Source of the DNA: an uncultured Anaerococcus sp.
GTDB taxonomy: Bacteria; Bacillota; Clostridia; Tissierellales; Peptoniphilaceae
Assembly (NCBI GenBank): GCA_943914475.1
Contig: CALUCE010000018.1
Span: forward strand, 1 to 39,593
Length of the DNA stretch: 39,593 bases
Reading direction: 5' to 3'
Made by a program: the position numbers and the translations under genes. Of the stretch, positions 33,519-39,593 are shown piece by piece (within the stretch, counting starts at the first letter, position 1; each line of letters begins with the position of its first letter). Under the pieces are notes generated by a model, which was given only the letters and a program-made list of their open reading frames with translations, ran no database searches and was not told where the DNA came from.

Positions 33519-34973
33519 TTATGCTAGAACAATTTTTTCAATTTGTTCTTTTCTATCTTTAGAAACTTTTGTTACAAAGAATCCATAAGCGATAGCTATG
33601 ATTATACCTAGAACTAAACTTATTGTGTAGTTTAGACCGAAACCAATTGTTTCAGCATTAAGAATGAAGGTTGATACAAATAGGGAGTAAGCCATACCTG
33701 GAATCAAGGTGATTAGGTGGTTCTTTCCTGTATTGTATAGGTAGCTTGTAGCTACTCCTAGAGCAAATGTTGCTACTAATTGGTTGGTAAATCCGAAGTA
33801 TCTCCAAAGAATATTGAATCCGTTTGGATTTGATTTTGCAAAGTAAAGAATTGCTATAGCAGGGATAAATAGAACTGCTGCTATACCTGCTCTCTTCTTG
33901 GCAAGTTTTTGGTCCATGTTCATTTCTTCAGCTATGATAAGTCTTAAAGATCTGAAGCATGTATCACCAGATGTAATAGGAAGAATAATAACACCGATAA
34001 TAGCTATATAACCACCTATGTTACCAAGGAAGTATTTAGCAATTTCACCAACCATTAAAGTTGCTGAAGTGTCAAGTCCTGCTATACCTTGGGAGAAGAT
34101 GATCATGGCACCAGCTGCCCAGCTCATAGCTATGAAACCTTCGGTAATCATACCAGCGTAGAATGTTTTTATTCCTTCTCTTTCATCTTTTACAGTTCTT
34201 GATACCAAGGTTACTTGAGAACCGTGGAAACCTGATAAAATACCACAGGCAACTGTTATAAAGAATGAAGGTATAAATCTTTGTCCAAGTGGGTGTTCAG
34301 CCAAAAGACCTTGGTTTTCAAAGCTTAGGTGTCCAGCTCCCTTGGTCAAAATACCAATAAGTACTCCTGTAGATGCTAAAAGAAGCATTAAACCAAAGAT
34401 TGGGTAAACTCTACCGATAATTTTATCGATTGGTAGAACGGTACTTAAGATATAGTAAACAAATATAATACCGTAAACAACCCAAACAACATTTGATGTA
34501 ACGTCTTTATTTAGGATATCATTAACAATTAAGTCTCCAGGGGTGTAGATAAATACAACACCAGTTAATAGTAATAAAATAGCAATAATAACAATATAAA
34601 CTTTTCTTACACCATTACCTAAGTACTTTCCAACAAGTTTTGGTACTTGAGAACCACCATTTCTCATTGAAATCATTCCTGTGAAATAATCGTGAACAGC
34701 TCCTGCAAATACACATCCAAGAGGTATAGCTAAGAAAGCTATAGGTCCAAATAAAATACCTTGGATAGGTCCAAGTATAGGGCCTGTACCTGCAATATTA
34801 AGTAAGTTAATTAGCCAGTTCTTTTTGGAATCCATACCAACATAGTCGATTCCATCGGCTTTTTTAATTGCTGGAGTTTCTCTATCGTCTGGACCAAATT
34901 GTGATTCCACATATTTGGAGTAGAAGATACCTCCAACTATTAAAATGGCTAAGCCAATTAAAAATAATAACAT
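33519..34973 (-). CDS. CstA family carbon-starvation/peptide or pyruvate transporter
   Basis: Integral membrane transporter of the CstA family. Enterobacterial members (CstA, BtsT) take up peptides or pyruvate. About 484 aa, the short Gram-positive form, with about 13 hydrophobic segments. Signatures: MNIAG-like LNIAGTGPILGPIQGILFGP, FAGAVHDYFTGMISMRNGGSQVP, FITVACGILSGFHGSQVTLVSRTVKDE and LPITSGDTCFRSLRLIIAEEM. The chosen ATG 34973 (MLLFLIGLAIL) has AGAGGAGG upstream; an in-frame start 63 bases earlier would add a His/Phe-rich non-family extension. The promoter carries a cre-like site over the -35, which fits catabolite repression. It is monocistronic. Confidence 0.9.
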   Translation of the reverse strand: MLLFLIGLAILIVGGIFYSKYVESQFGPDDRETPAIKKADGIDYVGMDSKKNWLINLLNIAGTGPILGPIQGILFGPIAFLAIPLGCVFAGAVHDYFTGMISMRNGGSQVPKLVGKYLGNGVRKVYIVIIAILLLLTGVVFIYTPGDLIVNDILNKDVTSNVVWVVYGIIFVYYILSTVLPIDKIIGRVYPIFGLMLLLASTGVLIGILTKGAGHLSFENQGLLAEHPLGQRFIPSFFITVACGILSGFHGSQVTLVSRTVKDEREGIKTFYAGMITEGFIAMSWAAGAMIIFSQGIAGLDTSATLMVGEIAKYFLGNIGGYIAIIGVIILPITSGDTCFRSLRLIIAEEMNMDQKLAKKRAGIAAVLFIPAIAILYFAKSNPNGFNILWRYFGFTNQLVATFALGVATSYLYNTGKNHLITLIPGMAYSLFVSTFILNAETIGFGLNYTISLVLGIIIAIAYGFFVTKVSKDRKEQIEKIVLA

Positions 34974-35007
34974 AATAAAACCTCCTCTATGTTTTATTTC
35001 AACTATA

Positions 35008-35036
35008 ATTATAAAGCAGTGAAAATATAAATGCAA
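35008..35036 (-). promoter_or_regulatory. Promoter for CstA-type gene
   Basis: Minus strand TTGCAT (35036-35031), 17-base spacer, perfect TATAAT (35013-35008), about 35 bases before the start codon. Confidence 0.7.
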
Positions 35037-35045
35037 GCGTTTTTA
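35031..35045. promoter_or_regulatory. cre-like (CcpA) site over the -35 box of CstA-type gene
   Basis: ATGCAAGCGTTTTTA matches the catabolite-responsive consensus WTGNAANCGNWNNCW with one mismatch (T for C at position 14). It covers the -35, a position where bound CcpA would block polymerase. A perfect GAAAACGTTTT-type palindrome core at 35166-35176 and an ATCCTT-ATG-AAGGAT inverted repeat at 35122-35136 lie further upstream in the same 282-base gap and may be extra operator sites; nothing else is seen there. Confidence 0.55.
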
Positions 35046-35204
35046 TATATTTTTTCACCAATCTTACAAATACTTAAAAATCGTATAAGAATATTATAAA
35101 TTAATATATTTAATTATATATATCCTTATGAAGGATAGTATTTTTTGTGAAATTCCCACAAATAAGAAAACGTTTTATAGGCTTGGGTATCCTAATTTTG
35201 CCCA

Positions 35205-35234
35205 TAAAAAAACTCACTAATTAAAGTGAGTTTT
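35205..35234 (-). terminator. Terminator after ferredoxin gene
   Basis: Ten-base stem AAAACTCACT/AGTGAGTTTT with a six-base loop; the minus strand continues TTTTTTTATG. It lies 22 bases after the stop codon. Confidence 0.9.
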
Positions 35235-35255
35235 GAGGTTTCCCTTATGTATAAA

Positions 35256-35432
35256 TTATTCAGCTGGTGAAATAGCTTCTGTAGGACATACAGCTGCACA
35301 AGCACCACAATCGATACAAGCATCTTCATCAATAACGAAAGCTGAGTCTCCTTGAGAGATTGCTCCTACTGGACATTCGCCTTCACATGATCCACATGAT
35401 ATACATGTATTTTCATCTATTCTATAAGCCAT
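35256..35432 (-). CDS. 2[4Fe-4S] ferredoxin, clostridial type
   Basis: Small electron carrier, 58 aa, with two CxxCxxCxxxCP motifs: Cys10, 13, 16, 20 and Cys39, 42, 45, 49 (CISCGSCEGECP and CIDCGACAAVCP). It serves low-potential electron transfer in anaerobes (pyruvate:ferredoxin oxidoreductase, hydrogenase, possibly radical SAM reduction). The start is ATG 35432 (MAYRID) behind GGAGGTGA; an upstream in-frame ATG at 35447 overlaps that ribosome site and is rejected. It has its own consensus promoter and terminator, so it is monocistronic and probably highly expressed. Confidence 0.96.
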   Translation of the reverse strand: MAYRIDENTCISCGSCEGECPVGAISQGDSAFVIDEDACIDCGACAAVCPTEAISPAE

Positions 35433-35462
35433 TATTTTCACCTCCATGCTTATTATGATTCT

Positions 35463-35491
35463 ATTATAGTAGTAACTTTATATATTGTCAA
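35463..35491 (-). promoter_or_regulatory. Consensus promoter for ferredoxin gene
   Basis: Minus strand TTGACA (35491-35486), exactly 17 bases, TATAAT (35468-35463): both hexamers perfect. Confidence 0.9.
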
Positions 35492-35527
35492 GTACTATAT
35501 AAATAAAACTAAAATTGATAACGATTA

Positions 35528-36340
35528 TTAATTAATAACTTCTAAATCTTTATAACAATAATACTTTTCAATATCCTCGTCATCTTCTTCTAGATGAACC
35601 CTAACCTTACAATTTTCGTTAACATAGTTATTGTCCATAACTATACCTTGTCCATCTTCTGTCTGTACTCTTTGGCCTTGTTTTGGCATAAGTTTTTTTA
35701 TTTCCTTATAGTTATCATACTCATAGGAAATACAGCACATAAGCCTACCACAAACTCCAGATATCTTGGCTGGATCAAGGGTTATGTTTTGCTCCTTGGC
35801 CATCTTGACAGAAAGTGGTGAGAAATCATTTAAAAATCTTGAACAGCAACACTCTCCCCCACATATACCGTGGAAGTCTAGCATTTTGGCATGATCTCTA
35901 ACTCCAATTTGTCTTAATTCTATCCTATTTTTGTATATAGAAGCCAATTCCTTTACCAAAAGTCTGAAATCTATTCTCTTGTTGGCCAAGAAAAATAAGA
36001 TGAGTTTTGACCTATCAAAGGTAAATTCTCCATCTACAACTTTCATCTTTAGGTTAAGTCTATCTGCCTTTTCTTGGCATACTTTGATAGCATCTTTGGC
36101 GTCTAATCTATTAATATAATCTTTTTTTAAATCATCATCAGTAGCAAGTCTTATAACAGGATTTATCTTTTCTACAAAAGCTTGTTCATCTATTTCTTTG
36201 TCTACTAGAGAAACCCTGCCTATCTCCATGCCCTTATTAGAGTTTACTATGACCCTATCGCCTTCCTTGAGGCTTAGATTTTCAGGATCAAAATAATAAG
36301 TTTTTCCAGATGGTTTAAATTTTACTCCTACAACTAACAA
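35528..36340 (-). CDS. ricT: RicT/YaaT (PSP1 domain) protein
   Basis: PSP1-domain protein, 270 aa, homologous to Bacillus subtilis RicT (YaaT). That protein works with RicA and RicF, carries Fe-S clusters and assists RNase Y-dependent mRNA processing. Signatures: the N-terminal VGVKFKPSGKTYYFDPE, then the Cys-rich ICGGECCCSRFLNDFSPLSVKMAKEQ and SGVCGRLMCCISYEYDNY with GQRVQTEDGQGIV. The start is TTG 36340, two bases after the holB stop, so coupled to it. The order tmk-darA-holB-ricT matches the Bacillus region except that yaaR is missing. No spo genes are in the window, so a sporulation role should not be assumed. Confidence 0.93.
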   Translation of the reverse strand: MLVVGVKFKPSGKTYYFDPENLSLKEGDRVIVNSNKGMEIGRVSLVDKEIDEQAFVEKINPVIRLATDDDLKKDYINRLDAKDAIKVCQEKADRLNLKMKVVDGEFTFDRSKLILFFLANKRIDFRLLVKELASIYKNRIELRQIGVRDHAKMLDFHGICGGECCCSRFLNDFSPLSVKMAKEQNITLDPAKISGVCGRLMCCISYEYDNYKEIKKLMPKQGQRVQTEDGQGIVMDNNYVNENCKVRVHLEEDDEDIEKYYCYKDLEVIN

Positions 36341-36342
36341 GC

Positions 36343-37137
36343 CTACCTAGCCTTTCTGTATATATAAAAAACTAATTTTTCTATACTCAAATCATAATTA
36401 GTGTTAAATTTAAAAGCTAATTTTATTTCTTCCGTTTTCTCTATCAAATCTTCCAAAACATCAAAGGATACCCCGTCAAGCTTTTTGATATAGTAAAAAT
36501 CGTCATCTTGGCATATGCCTTGGTCCTTTGCGTATTTGTAGTGTAAGATTTTTCTAAAAAACAGAAGAATTGCATCAAACAGTTCTTCTTTTTCTTCCTT
36601 ATAAGAATCAAAAAACGTCTTGTTCTTATAATAATAATCTAGTTTTCCTTCCATAAGATTTGCAAGTATCTCATAAAGCAAATCTTGGTCTATATTAGTC
36701 TCATCCTTGTCTTTTTTAAGTCTTATAAGCTGACATCTGGACCTAATGGTCGGCAAGAGCGAGTATGCGTTTGTGGTGGTAAAGATGATGTAGGAATAGG
36801 CTGAGGGCTCTTCTATGCTCTTTAAAAGAGCATTTGAGCTTTCTATCCTCAAATTTTGACTGTTGTTAAATATATATACCTTTACCTGACCATTGTTTGG
36901 TCTTAAGTACATGGATTTTATAACTTGTCTTACATCATCAAGCTTTATGGATTCATCTTCTTTATTAATAAGAATAAGATCAGGATTTTGATTTTGATCT
37001 ATATTTATTCCCTTATTTTTAAAAATTTCATCTGCAAATTCTATGGCTTTTTCTAGATTATATGTAGGGTTTTGACTCTCGAAAATATAGGCATTGGATA
37101 GCCTATTATTTTCTAGTTGAGTCTTTAAAATCTCCAT
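36343..37137 (-). CDS. holB: DNA polymerase III delta' subunit (HolB-like)
   Basis: Clamp-loader delta' subunit, 264 aa, somewhat short for the family (about 320). AAA+ features include DDVRQVIKSMYLRPNNGQVKVYIFNNSQNL, the sensor-like ESSNALLKSIEEPSAYSYIIFTT and LLPTIRSRCQLIRL (SRC motif). The usual GxxGxGK Walker A is not recognisable near the N-terminus (NAYIFESQNPTYNLEKA), in line with delta' not binding ATP. No zinc-type Cys set is visible. The position between darA and ricT supports the call. It begins one base after the darA stop. Confidence 0.88.
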   Translation of the reverse strand: MEILKTQLENNRLSNAYIFESQNPTYNLEKAIEFADEIFKNKGINIDQNQNPDLILINKEDESIKLDDVRQVIKSMYLRPNNGQVKVYIFNNSQNLRIESSNALLKSIEEPSAYSYIIFTTTNAYSLLPTIRSRCQLIRLKKDKDETNIDQDLLYEILANLMEGKLDYYYKNKTFFDSYKEEKEELFDAILLFFRKILHYKYAKDQGICQDDDFYYIKKLDGVSFDVLEDLIEKTEEIKLAFKFNTNYDLSIEKLVFYIYRKAR

Positions 37138-37138
37138 A

Positions 37139-37468
37139 TTAAATTCTGATGTATTGGGCTACATCAAGAACAAACACTGTAGCTCCACCAAGATTTATAT
37201 CTATTGGTATGGAAGTTCCCAAAAGTGGTGATTCGGCAGAAGGATTTAATACTGTTGTTGATGTAGTCCTAGTCTTACAGTTATCTTCTATAATCTTTAT
37301 TACATCATCAAGTTTTTCTTCTTCTATACCTAAAATCAAGGTAGTGTTTCCTTCTCTTAGGAAACCTCCTGTGGTAGCTAGTTTTGTAACCCTATAATTT
37401 TCTTCAGTTAAAGAGTCCATTAAAAATGTAACATCTGCATCCTGAACTATAGCTATTACTAGTTTCAT
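37139..37468 (-). CDS. darA: Cyclic-di-AMP receptor, PII-like (DarA/YaaQ)
   Basis: 109-aa PII-like trimeric protein that binds c-di-AMP; downstream targets are not settled. Family motifs: MKLVIAIVQDADV, the GGFLREGNTTLILGI loop region and the C-terminal GGATVFVLDVAQYIRI. The length equals the Bacillus and Staphylococcus proteins. ATG 37468 follows GGAGGAATAAA. It sits one base after the tmk stop and one before holB, in the conserved tmk-darA-holB-ricT string. Confidence 0.95.
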   Translation of the reverse strand: MKLVIAIVQDADVTFLMDSLTEENYRVTKLATTGGFLREGNTTLILGIEEEKLDDVIKIIEDNCKTRTTSTTVLNPSAESPLLGTSIPIDINLGGATVFVLDVAQYIRI

Positions 37469-37469
37469 T

Positions 37470-38093
37470 TTATTCCTCCAATGAATTTTTTATAATTGAT
37501 AAACAGTCTTTTGTGACTTGATCGATACTCTGTGTAGCATCGACAGTAACTATTTGGTCCTTATACTTTTTAGATAGGTCTATATAACCGTCAAAGATTC
37601 TTCTGTGGAAGTCATCTTCTTCATTTTCTAACCTATCTGATTCAAAGTTTTTCCTCTTTCTATCTATGGCTGTCTTATAATCAATGTTAAAGAAAATGGT
37701 TAGGTCAGGTTTTGTTTGACCTATAGCAAAATCGTTAATAGCCTTTACTTGTTCTATACCCAAATCTCGTCCTATACCTTGGTACATCAAGGAAGATAGA
37801 ACAAACCTATCACACAAAACGATAGCTCCCCTATCTAGTAAGGGCTTGATCTTTTCTTTTAAAAGCTGAGCCCTGCTCGCTGCATATAAAAGAGCCTCAC
37901 ACCTGGCTGTCATCTCAGCATTGTCATTATCCAAAATAATATTTCTGATCTTTTCGGATATTGGTGTTCCACCAGGTTCCCTGAAATCATAAATTTCATG
38001 GCCTTCTTCTATAAGACTTTCTTTAACTTTTTTTAAAATGGTTGATTTGCCAGATCCATCAGGACCTTCAAATACTATAAATTTACTTTTCAT
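37470..38093 (-). CDS. tmk: Thymidylate kinase
   Basis: Phosphorylates dTMP to dTDP. 207 aa. P-loop FEGPDGSGKST (8-18), REPGGTPISEKIRNIIL (DRX/EPGGT motif), ALLYAASRAQLL, CDRFVLSSLMYQG (catalytic DR) and a lid region KRKNFESDRLENEEDDFHRR, typical of bacterial Tmk. First gene of the run tmk-darA-holB-ricT. No ribosome binding site is visible: the extended -10 TGTTATAAT ends six bases before ATG 38093, so the start codon would fall at or next to the transcription start (leaderless mRNA). Confidence 0.95.
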   Translation of the reverse strand: MKSKFIVFEGPDGSGKSTILKKVKESLIEEGHEIYDFREPGGTPISEKIRNIILDNDNAEMTARCEALLYAASRAQLLKEKIKPLLDRGAIVLCDRFVLSSLMYQGIGRDLGIEQVKAINDFAIGQTKPDLTIFFNIDYKTAIDRKRKNFESDRLENEEDDFHRRIFDGYIDLSKKYKDQIVTVDATQSIDQVTKDCLSIIKNSLEE

Positions 38094-38099
38094 GTGTAT

Positions 38100-38108
38100 A
38101 TTATAACA
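38100..38108 (-). promoter_or_regulatory. Extended -10 directly before tmk (leaderless start)
   Basis: Minus strand TGT-TATAAT, ending at 38100, is six bases from the ATG. With the usual six to seven base distance, transcription would start at the A of the start codon. No good -35 is present. Confidence 0.55.
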
Positions 38109-38147
38109 TAAATTTTACTTTAATATAGTTTTGGGATAAAATTTGTT

Positions 38148-38174
38148 AAAAAAAAAGACCTGGTCGGTCTTTTT
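38148..38174 (-). terminator. Terminator after L25 gene
   Basis: Nine-base stem AAAAAGACC/GGTCTTTTT with a five-base loop; on the minus strand the T-run extends further. It lies five bases past the stop codon. Confidence 0.9.
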
Positions 38175-38178
38175 ACTT

Positions 38179-38829
38179 TTATTCTTCGTCTTCTGATTCT
38201 TCAGTTTCGTCAACTGTTGGTACTTCACCAGCGTCAACATCTGCTGCTTCATCAACTTCATCCAAGTTTTCTTCTTGAGGTTCTTGTAGTGAACATACTA
38301 CTTCGTCTTCCTCAGCAAGGATAGTGATGTTTTCGTTCTTAGCAATGTCTAAGTCAGCTACAGTGAATGTATCTCCAATTTGCATATCCACAACATTGAT
38401 ATCTGCTGTTTGTGGTATGTACTTTGGTAGACATTCTACATCCACATTGTCGATATTTTGGATAAGAACTGAAGGTTGTACTTGAATCTCGTCTCTTCCT
38501 TGTAGAACAACTGGAATATTAACTCTGATTGCTTCATCTGCTTTGATTTTTTGGAAATCTACATGAAGGAATTCAGATTTGAATGGATGTGTTTGGTAAG
38601 ATTTGATTAGTACTTGTATATCTTCTCCATCCATTTCCAAGTTAATAATGGTTGATGTTCCTGCTCTAGATAAGATTCTTTCGAAATCTTTTGCTACTAC
38701 TTGTACGTTAATATTATCTTCATCTTTAGCATATACAACACCTGGTACAATAGATTGTTGTCTAAGTTTATTTACTTTATTTTTACCGACAGCTTCTCTC
38801 TTTTGAGCTTGTAAATTTAAATCTGCCAT
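38179..38829 (-). CDS. rplY: 50S ribosomal protein L25 / general stress protein Ctc
   Basis: 5S rRNA-binding ribosomal protein of the long Ctc/TL5 type, 216 aa. The N-terminal L25 domain (about 1-92) has KREAVGKNKVNKLRQQSIVPGVVYAKDED and SEFLHVDFQKI; the C-terminal TL5 domain (about 93-185) has VNIPVVLQGRDEIQ and LPKYIPQTADINVVDMQIGDTFTVADL. It ends in an acidic tail, common in this type. ATG 38829 follows GAGGAGGAAAC. It has its own promoter and terminator. Confidence 0.95.
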   Translation of the reverse strand: MADLNLQAQKREAVGKNKVNKLRQQSIVPGVVYAKDEDNINVQVVAKDFERILSRAGTSTIINLEMDGEDIQVLIKSYQTHPFKSEFLHVDFQKIKADEAIRVNIPVVLQGRDEIQVQPSVLIQNIDNVDVECLPKYIPQTADINVVDMQIGDTFTVADLDIAKNENITILAEEDEVVCSLQEPQEENLDEVDEAADVDAGEVPTVDETEESEDEE

Positions 38830-38863
38830 GTTTCCTCCTCGTATCTATTATTCATACTTTCTA

Positions 38864-38892
38864 ATTATACCTTAAAGTTGGGATTCTTACAA
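38864..38892 (-). promoter_or_regulatory. Promoter for L25 gene
   Basis: Minus strand TTGTAA (38892-38887), 17-base spacer, perfect TATAAT (38869-38864). Confidence 0.75.
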
Positions 38893-38934
38893 TGTTTTAT
38901 TAAGATTTCTTTCAAAATGCACATTTTAAGATAA

Positions 38935-38968
38935 TTGTTAAGAGATAAAATCTAGGGGTATATATATT
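38935..38968 (+). promoter_or_regulatory. Possible promoter for thiol peroxidase
   Basis: TTGTTA at 38935-38940 with TATATA/TATATT choices 18-22 bases on. The region TTAAGATAATTGTTAA (38927-38942) is partly palindromic and could be an operator, but it does not fit a PerR box well. Confidence 0.35.
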
Positions 38969-39000
38969 ATTAGTATGAAATGAATAATTAAGGAGATAAT

Positions 39001-39513
39001 ATGAAAGAAAGAACAAAAAAATTTGGACAAGAAGAAGTAACAGTTTTAGGGGAAGAATTAAAAGTAGGTGATAAGGCCCCTAATTTTAAGGCTGTAAACA
39101 ACGATTTATCTACTTATGATTTTTATGAAGCAGAAGAAGGAAAGATTAAAATTATATCTGTAGTACCATCCCTTGATACTTCAGTTTGCGAAATACAAAC
39201 TACAAAATTCAACCAAGCAGCTGCATCAGTAAGCCCAGACGTTGTAATTGTAACAGTATCAAATGACCTTCCATTTGCACAACAAAGGTTTTGTTCAGCA
39301 AAGGGAATAGAACAAGTTAAGACTGTTTCAGACTATAACCACCTAGACTTTGCAGACAAATATGGTACTTTAATCAAAGAATTAAAACTTCAAAACAGGT
39401 CAGTATTCGTTGTTGATAAGGACAATGTAATCAGATATGTTCAATATCTAGACCAAAACACAGACCTACCTGACTACAAAAAGCCAGTTGAGGTTGCCAA
39501 AGAATTAATCTAA
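39001..39513 (+). CDS. tpx: Thiol peroxidase, atypical 2-Cys peroxiredoxin
   Basis: Reduces hydrogen and organic peroxides using thioredoxin-type donors, cytosolic. 170 aa, normal length. The peroxidatic Cys63 lies in SVVPSLDTSVCEIQTTKFN (Tpx signature DTxVC), the resolving Cys98 in LPFAQQRFCSAKGIEQV. It also has KVGDKAPNF near the N-terminus and RSVFVVDKDNVIRYVQY. ATG 39001 follows AAGGAGATAAT. It is divergent from rplY and followed by a strong terminator. An oxidative-stress gene in a strict anaerobe is expected. Confidence 0.96.
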   Translation: MKERTKKFGQEEVTVLGEELKVGDKAPNFKAVNNDLSTYDFYEAEEGKIKIISVVPSLDTSVCEIQTTKFNQAAASVSPDVVIVTVSNDLPFAQQRFCSAKGIEQVKTVSDYNHLDFADKYGTLIKELKLQNRSVFVVDKDNVIRYVQYLDQNTDLPDYKKPVEVAKELI

Positions 39514-39545
39514 GACTCATTAAAATACACCCCAAGGCTGATATG

Positions 39546-39586
39546 TACCCTCTTTACTGGACAAACCAGTAAGGAGGGTATTTTTT
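39546..39586 (+). terminator. Terminator after tpx
   Basis: Fifteen-base near-perfect stem (TACCCTC-T-TTACTGG with CCAGTAA-G-GAGGGTA, one T-G pair), five-base loop and six T. The right arm contains AAGGAGG, and an ATG follows at 39587 close to the window edge. Confidence 0.9.
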
Positions 39587-39593
39587 ATGAAAT

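Noticed and set aside
38925..38945. PerR box upstream of tpx
   Set aside because: The palindrome TTAA-8-TTAA does not match the 7-1-7 TTATAATNATTATAA pattern well enough.
39566..39593. Start of a further gene at the right edge (AAGGAGG then ATG AAA)
   Set aside because: The AAGGAGG is part of the right arm of a near-perfect terminator hairpin with a T-run; only seven bases remain after the U-tract, so a gene cannot be supported. If the next gene does begin here, the hairpin would hide its ribosome site.

Overview
The window is A+T-rich, with strong AGGAGG-type ribosome binding sites, several TTG starts and short Rho-independent terminators. This fits a low-GC Gram-positive anaerobe. The SCIFF peptide with its radical SAM maturase, the 8-Cys clostridial ferredoxin, RicT and DarA point to Clostridia sensu lato. 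The overall set would fit the Anaerococcus/Peptoniphilus/Finegoldia group, but that is an impression and the genus cannot be proven from the sequence.

Left part (1-11.4 kb, all minus strand): a cell-surface polysaccharide region. In order of transcription it holds an LTA-synthase-like membrane phosphotransferase, a small membrane protein, an LCP ligase, a block of tandem hairpin repeats, a second LCP ligase, a TupA-like ATP-grasp protein and a Wzx-type flippase. A promoter with a 48-codon small ORF then leads a monotopic phosphoglycosyl transferase and two family-2 glycosyltransferases, the last running off the window. Together these would start a glycan on a lipid carrier, extend it, flip it and attach it to peptidoglycan.

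Middle (11.6-15.3 kb, plus strand): an Orn/Lys/Arg-decarboxylase-fold PLP enzyme, then the SCIFF precursor peptide (too short to be found by most gene callers) and its radical SAM/SPASM maturase, with a terminator between precursor and maturase. Downstream, between convergent genes, lies a second repeat block of three ~263-bp units. It shares its hairpin core with the first block.

Right part (15.35-39.6 kb, mostly minus strand): housekeeping genes. These are comF, recD2, murA, upp, the Sua5/TsaC tRNA t6A enzyme, a CDF metal transporter, prfA, prmC, rpmE, rho, fba, proS, tex, a TraX-like membrane protein, an unknown membrane protein, tRNA-Thr(CGU), a DUF4256 protein, a CstA-type transporter with a cre-like site in its promoter, a ferredoxin, ricT-holB-darA-tmk, and rplY (L25/Ctc). 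Thiol peroxidase is on the plus strand at the right edge. A 152-bp near-perfect long inverted repeat sits exactly between rpmE and prmC.

The least ordinary items are: the two related hairpin-repeat arrays, whose substitutions keep pairing only in plus-strand RNA; the SCIFF precursor, which has Gly at the position recalled as the Thr crosslink acceptor; the LTA-synthase-like gene, whose reading frame seems to start at AUU or AUA; and the long inverted repeat at rpmE/prmC.
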